Assembly (NCBI GenBank): GCA_020346805.1
Contig: CP070790.1
Location: 3,126,915-3,135,949, forward strand
DNA from: Planctomycetota bacterium
Lineage (GTDB): Bacteria; Planctomycetota; Phycisphaerae; UBA1845; PWPN01
Reading direction: 5' to 3'
DNA length: 9,035 nucleotides
Positions 6,891 through 9,035 of this stretch are shown in pieces; position 1 is the first letter of the stretch, and each line of letters starts with the position of its first letter. The translations under genes and the position numbers were made by a program. The notes below the pieces were generated by a model. It was given only the letters and a program-made list of their open reading frames with translations, did no database searches and was not told where the DNA came from.

Positions 6891-8498
6891 TTACTTTTCA
6901 GCTTTTACCAAACTGTCCTCTTCGCTTAACCGCCGAGGCGGTTCCAGATCGTTTGTCCATATCCCGCCCAGCGCCCGATACAGATTGACCCGAAAGATCA
7001 ACAGATCCCGCCGGGCGGTGATCAGGTTTCGCGTCAAAAACTGGGTTCCTTCCAGACTCGTCAAAACCGGAAGGTAGTCGCTCAGGCCCTTCTGGTATCG
7101 CTGGCCCGCTTCTCGCAGGGCATTGCGGGCATCTTCCAATTGTTGAGTCAGGGCGGCGATGTGCTCACGCTGTTTTCGTTCCTGAACCAGGGCATCCTCG
7201 ACTTCCTTGATGGCCGTTAACACCGCAAGCCTGTAAGCCGCCAATCGCTCTTCCACCACCGCCTTGGTGCGGTCCACTTCCGCCGCTCGACGAAATCCGT
7301 CAAACAACGGTGCGGTGAGATTTCCTGCCAGATTCACAAACCAATCGTTAAAAAGATTTGAGAAATCGTCGGCGCTATAGCCGATCCCTCCCGTTAGACG
7401 AATAGCCGGTAATTGATCAGCCCGCGCCACCGCCACACGATAATCCGCGGCATTCAATCGCCCTAATGCTGCGCGGACATCCGGCCGATTAATCAGCAAC
7501 TTCGCCGGGACACCTAATCTGGGAAGCGGTGGAACCTTCTCCAGATCGTAGCCTCCAAGCAAATACTCAGTCGCGGGCGGCTTTCCCAGCAAGACCGCCA
7601 ATTCATGGCGCAGAACCCGCTCCTGGGATTCAATAAGTGGGATCTGTTTCTTGACTCCCGCGACTGTTTGTCTTTGCTGATACACGTCCAGTGCCGAAAC
7701 CAGGGATTTGCGAAATCGCAACTCCACCAGTTCCAGATAAGTCTGGTTGGTTTTGAGTTGGTCTTCCAATAATTGTTTTTGAGCCTGTTGTTCAATGATC
7801 CCCAGCCAGCGGTTAACTACCTCCGCAGCCACGGTCATGGCTGCAGACTCCATGTCTTCGCGCGAGGCCTCCAAATCAAATCGGGCGGACTGCCTCTCTG
7901 ACCGAACCCGTCCCCAGATATCCAACTCATAACTGGCTGTCAAAGATAATCCGAATTGCTTGGTTTCTGTCGTTACCCGGCCCCCGGTAGTCTGTCCCCC
8001 GGTAGTCCGTCCGCCGCCGAAACCGAGGTTTCCCAAACCACCTTGGCCACCACTTATAGCACTGCTGATTCCTCGACTGACGCCTTGGGTTACGCCATTG
8101 ACCACTGCGTTACCAAGCTGTGACTTTAAGGACGTGGAAGAACCTTCTACGCTTCGCACGCTACGGTCATAGCTGGCACTGGCCTCCAGTGACAATTGTG
8201 GATAAAGGTCTGCCCCGGCCTTGATCGCGGCCGCATCGGCCTGATCGAGACGAGCCCACATTTGCCTGAGCGTCAGATTTTCCGCGAAGGCCTCTTCCAT
8301 CAGGGCATTTAATTCATCGCTCTCAAAAGCCTCCCACCAACGTTCCGGTCGTTCCGTTTCAGCGACGTAATCGGTATATGATTGCGGTATCGTCCCTTCA
8401 TCCGCGGTATGTCGCTTCGGTAAAAACGCTGTACAGGAAGTTGTACATAGCGCCCAACCCGTCAGGCATATCAATAATCGTTTGGATACGTAATTCAT
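6891..8498 (-). CDS. Outer-membrane efflux channel, TolC/OprM/NodT type, probable lipoprotein
   Basis: This 535-residue product is the outer-membrane factor of the pump. A short basic N-terminus, hydrophobic core and Cys22 (TTSC) give a probable lipoprotein signal, although Thr at -3 departs from the usual Leu. The OEP repeats are clear. The first has RWWEAFESDELNALMEEAF, then LTLRQMWARLDQA and LYPQLSLEAS, then LTASYELDIWGRVRS at about 186-200. The second has LLINRPDVRAALGRLNAADYRVAVARADQLPAIRL at about 334-368, then LTAPLFDGFRRAAEVDR and a final helix ending YRALGGIW. Residues about 112-178 are an unusually long Gly/Ser/Thr-rich insert in the first surface-loop position. The start at 8496-8498 lies 42 bases after the regulator's stop with only a weak ribosome site. 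The gene order regulator, channel, adaptor, pump makes this the cognate channel. The C-terminal tail after 513 is charged and probably disordered. Confidence 0.93.
   Translation of the reverse strand: MNYVSKRLLICLTGWALCTTSCTAFLPKRHTADEGTIPQSYTDYVAETERPERWWEAFESDELNALMEEAFAENLTLRQMWARLDQADAAAIKAGADLYPQLSLEASASYDRSVRSVEGSSTSLKSQLGNAVVNGVTQGVSRGISSAISGGQGGLGNLGFGGGRTTGGQTTGGRVTTETKQFGLSLTASYELDIWGRVRSERQSARFDLEASREDMESAAMTVAAEVVNRWLGIIEQQAQKQLLEDQLKTNQTYLELVELRFRKSLVSALDVYQQRQTVAGVKKQIPLIESQERVLRHELAVLLGKPPATEYLLGGYDLEKVPPLPRLGVPAKLLINRPDVRAALGRLNAADYRVAVARADQLPAIRLTGGIGYSADDFSNLFNDWFVNLAGNLTAPLFDGFRRAAEVDRTKAVVEERLAAYRLAVLTAIKEVEDALVQERKQREHIAALTQQLEDARNALREAGQRYQKGLSDYLPVLTSLEGTQFLTRNLITARRDLLIFRVNLYRALGGIWTNDLEPPRRLSEEDSLVKAEK
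7981..8010. repeat. 15-bp tandem repeat, two copies, inside the outer-membrane factor gene
   Basis: CCCCCGGTAGTCTGT (7981-7995) is followed directly by CCCCCGGTAGTCCGT (7996-8010), identical at 14 of 15 positions. The unit is a multiple of three, so copy changes would keep the frame. On the minus strand it encodes the pentapeptide repeat TTGGQ-TTGGR in the predicted surface loop of the channel. Confidence 0.75.
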
Positions 8499-8540
8499 GT
8501 TGGTTATCCGTCGATGGTCCCCTGTTATCGGGTTTGATTT

Positions 8541-9035
8541 TTAATTAGTTTTTTCATCAGCATCACCCTCATCCTCATAAGATTGACTCAGCGTCCGTAT
8601 GGCCGCCAGAGAGAACCGGGTGATGTGATCGGCTAACATTTCGACGTCGGCCGGTTCGTATTTGATATCCGGATTCAAACGCATGATCACCGGCTGAGCC
8701 AAACATACGTGTACACACTGGCCAATAACACTAATCGCAAACAATCGTACTTTTTCGGGAGGAACCTTGTTCCCTGTCAACTCTCGAACAATTGAGAACA
8801 GGAATTCCGCCCGCGGTCGTATGATTTGTTGAACCAGGACATCCATGGCCCTGGTGGGATTGGCCATCTCCTGAAGCATCAGCTTCATTTGCCAGGCACG
8901 TTTCCCCTTCTCAAAAATATGTTGCAGAAAAAAGTGTACAAACGACCGCAACCGTTGCTCGGGGCTAAGATTGTCAATCGATTCATCAACTCCCGGCAGT
9001 TGATGGGTCGTTCTCTGATGGGCATCCAGCAAGAC
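8541..9035 (-). CDS. TetR-family regulator, CecR/YbiH-type C-terminal domain (partial)
   Basis: The frame is open to the right edge. The last 164 residues are present and the N-terminal DNA-binding helix-turn-helix is outside. An in-frame TTG at 9030-9032 is not a credible start, because coding sequence continues through it and the family needs about 50-60 more residues. The visible part matches the ligand-binding domain of the CecR (YbiH, formerly DUF1956) group. It has WQMKLMLQEMANPTRAMD at about 48-65, IIRPRAEFLFSIVRELTG at about 71-88 and the family-typical SVIGQCVHVCLAQPVIMRL at about 102-120. Members usually repress neighbouring efflux or ABC exporter genes and release DNA when a toxic ligand binds. 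The gene lies 42 bases upstream of the channel gene in the same direction, so autoregulation of the whole operon is likely. The operator would lie beyond the window. The final 15 residues are acidic and variable. Confidence 0.88.
   Translation of the reverse strand, partial: VLLDAHQRTTHQLPGVDESIDNLSPEQRLRSFVHFFLQHIFEKGKRAWQMKLMLQEMANPTRAMDVLVQQIIRPRAEFLFSIVRELTGNKVPPEKVRLFAISVIGQCVHVCLAQPVIMRLNPDIKYEPADVEMLADHITRFSLAAIRTLSQSYEDEGDADEKTN

Larger units (their letters stand above)
2443..9035 (-). other. Efflux operon: tetR-type regulator, channel, adaptor, RND pump
   Basis: Four same-strand genes are separated by 42, 2 and 6 bases, without room for internal promoters between the last three. Their products form a complete tripartite pump plus its probable repressor. 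The promoter and operator must be upstream of the regulator, outside the window. No terminator with a T-tract is seen after the pump gene. Confidence 0.8.

Noticed and set aside
6283..7077. Long plus-strand open frame (264 codons) across the adaptor/channel junction
   Set aside because: It lies wholly antisense to two well-supported genes, shows no family resemblance and is low-quality composition typical of a shadow frame.
9030..9032. TTG as the start of the TetR-family gene
   Set aside because: The frame continues to the window edge and the helix-turn-helix domain is missing, so the true start is outside.

Overview
The window looks like chromosomal DNA from a Gram-negative, double-membraned bacterium. 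The DNA polymerase I fragment at the left edge has the sequence style I associate with Planctomycetota, possibly Phycisphaerae: an IIDG start, an SGEPT/VMAMD segment and a GDSTDNIP end. Moderate GC content and weak Shine-Dalgarno sequences fit this. The assignment rests on recognising family sequences by eye, not on a search, so it is tentative.

Layout, left to right. Positions 1-567 (minus) hold the 5' end of polA, cut by the window edge. Positions 568-833 are a divergent intergenic region with a candidate promoter on each strand and a perfect 9-bp GC-rich hairpin. Positions 834-2213 (plus) encode an unnamed membrane-anchored coiled-coil protein. It ends in a beta-rich segment and then a region resembling a BRCT fold. 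Positions 2214-2442 separate two convergent genes. They contain a 15-bp imperfect palindrome of REP-like appearance and no gene or clear intrinsic terminator.

Positions 2443-9035 (minus) are a compact drug or solvent efflux operon. Its transcription order is a CecR-type TetR regulator (N-terminus outside the window), a TolC/OprM/NodT-type outer-membrane factor, a membrane-fusion adaptor, then an AcrB-like RND pump. The gaps are 42, 2 and 6 bases. The last three gene products would form a complete tripartite envelope-spanning pump, and the regulator is probably its local repressor.

The efflux operon is a well-known type of system. The less ordinary items are the BRCT-like domain on a probably periplasmic protein, the absence in the RND pump of the usual TM10 lysine (Asn-Asp instead), an expanded Gly/Thr-rich loop in the outer-membrane factor with a 15-bp tandem repeat, and the two intergenic palindromes. 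I see no tRNA, rRNA, CRISPR array, transposase gene or defence system.
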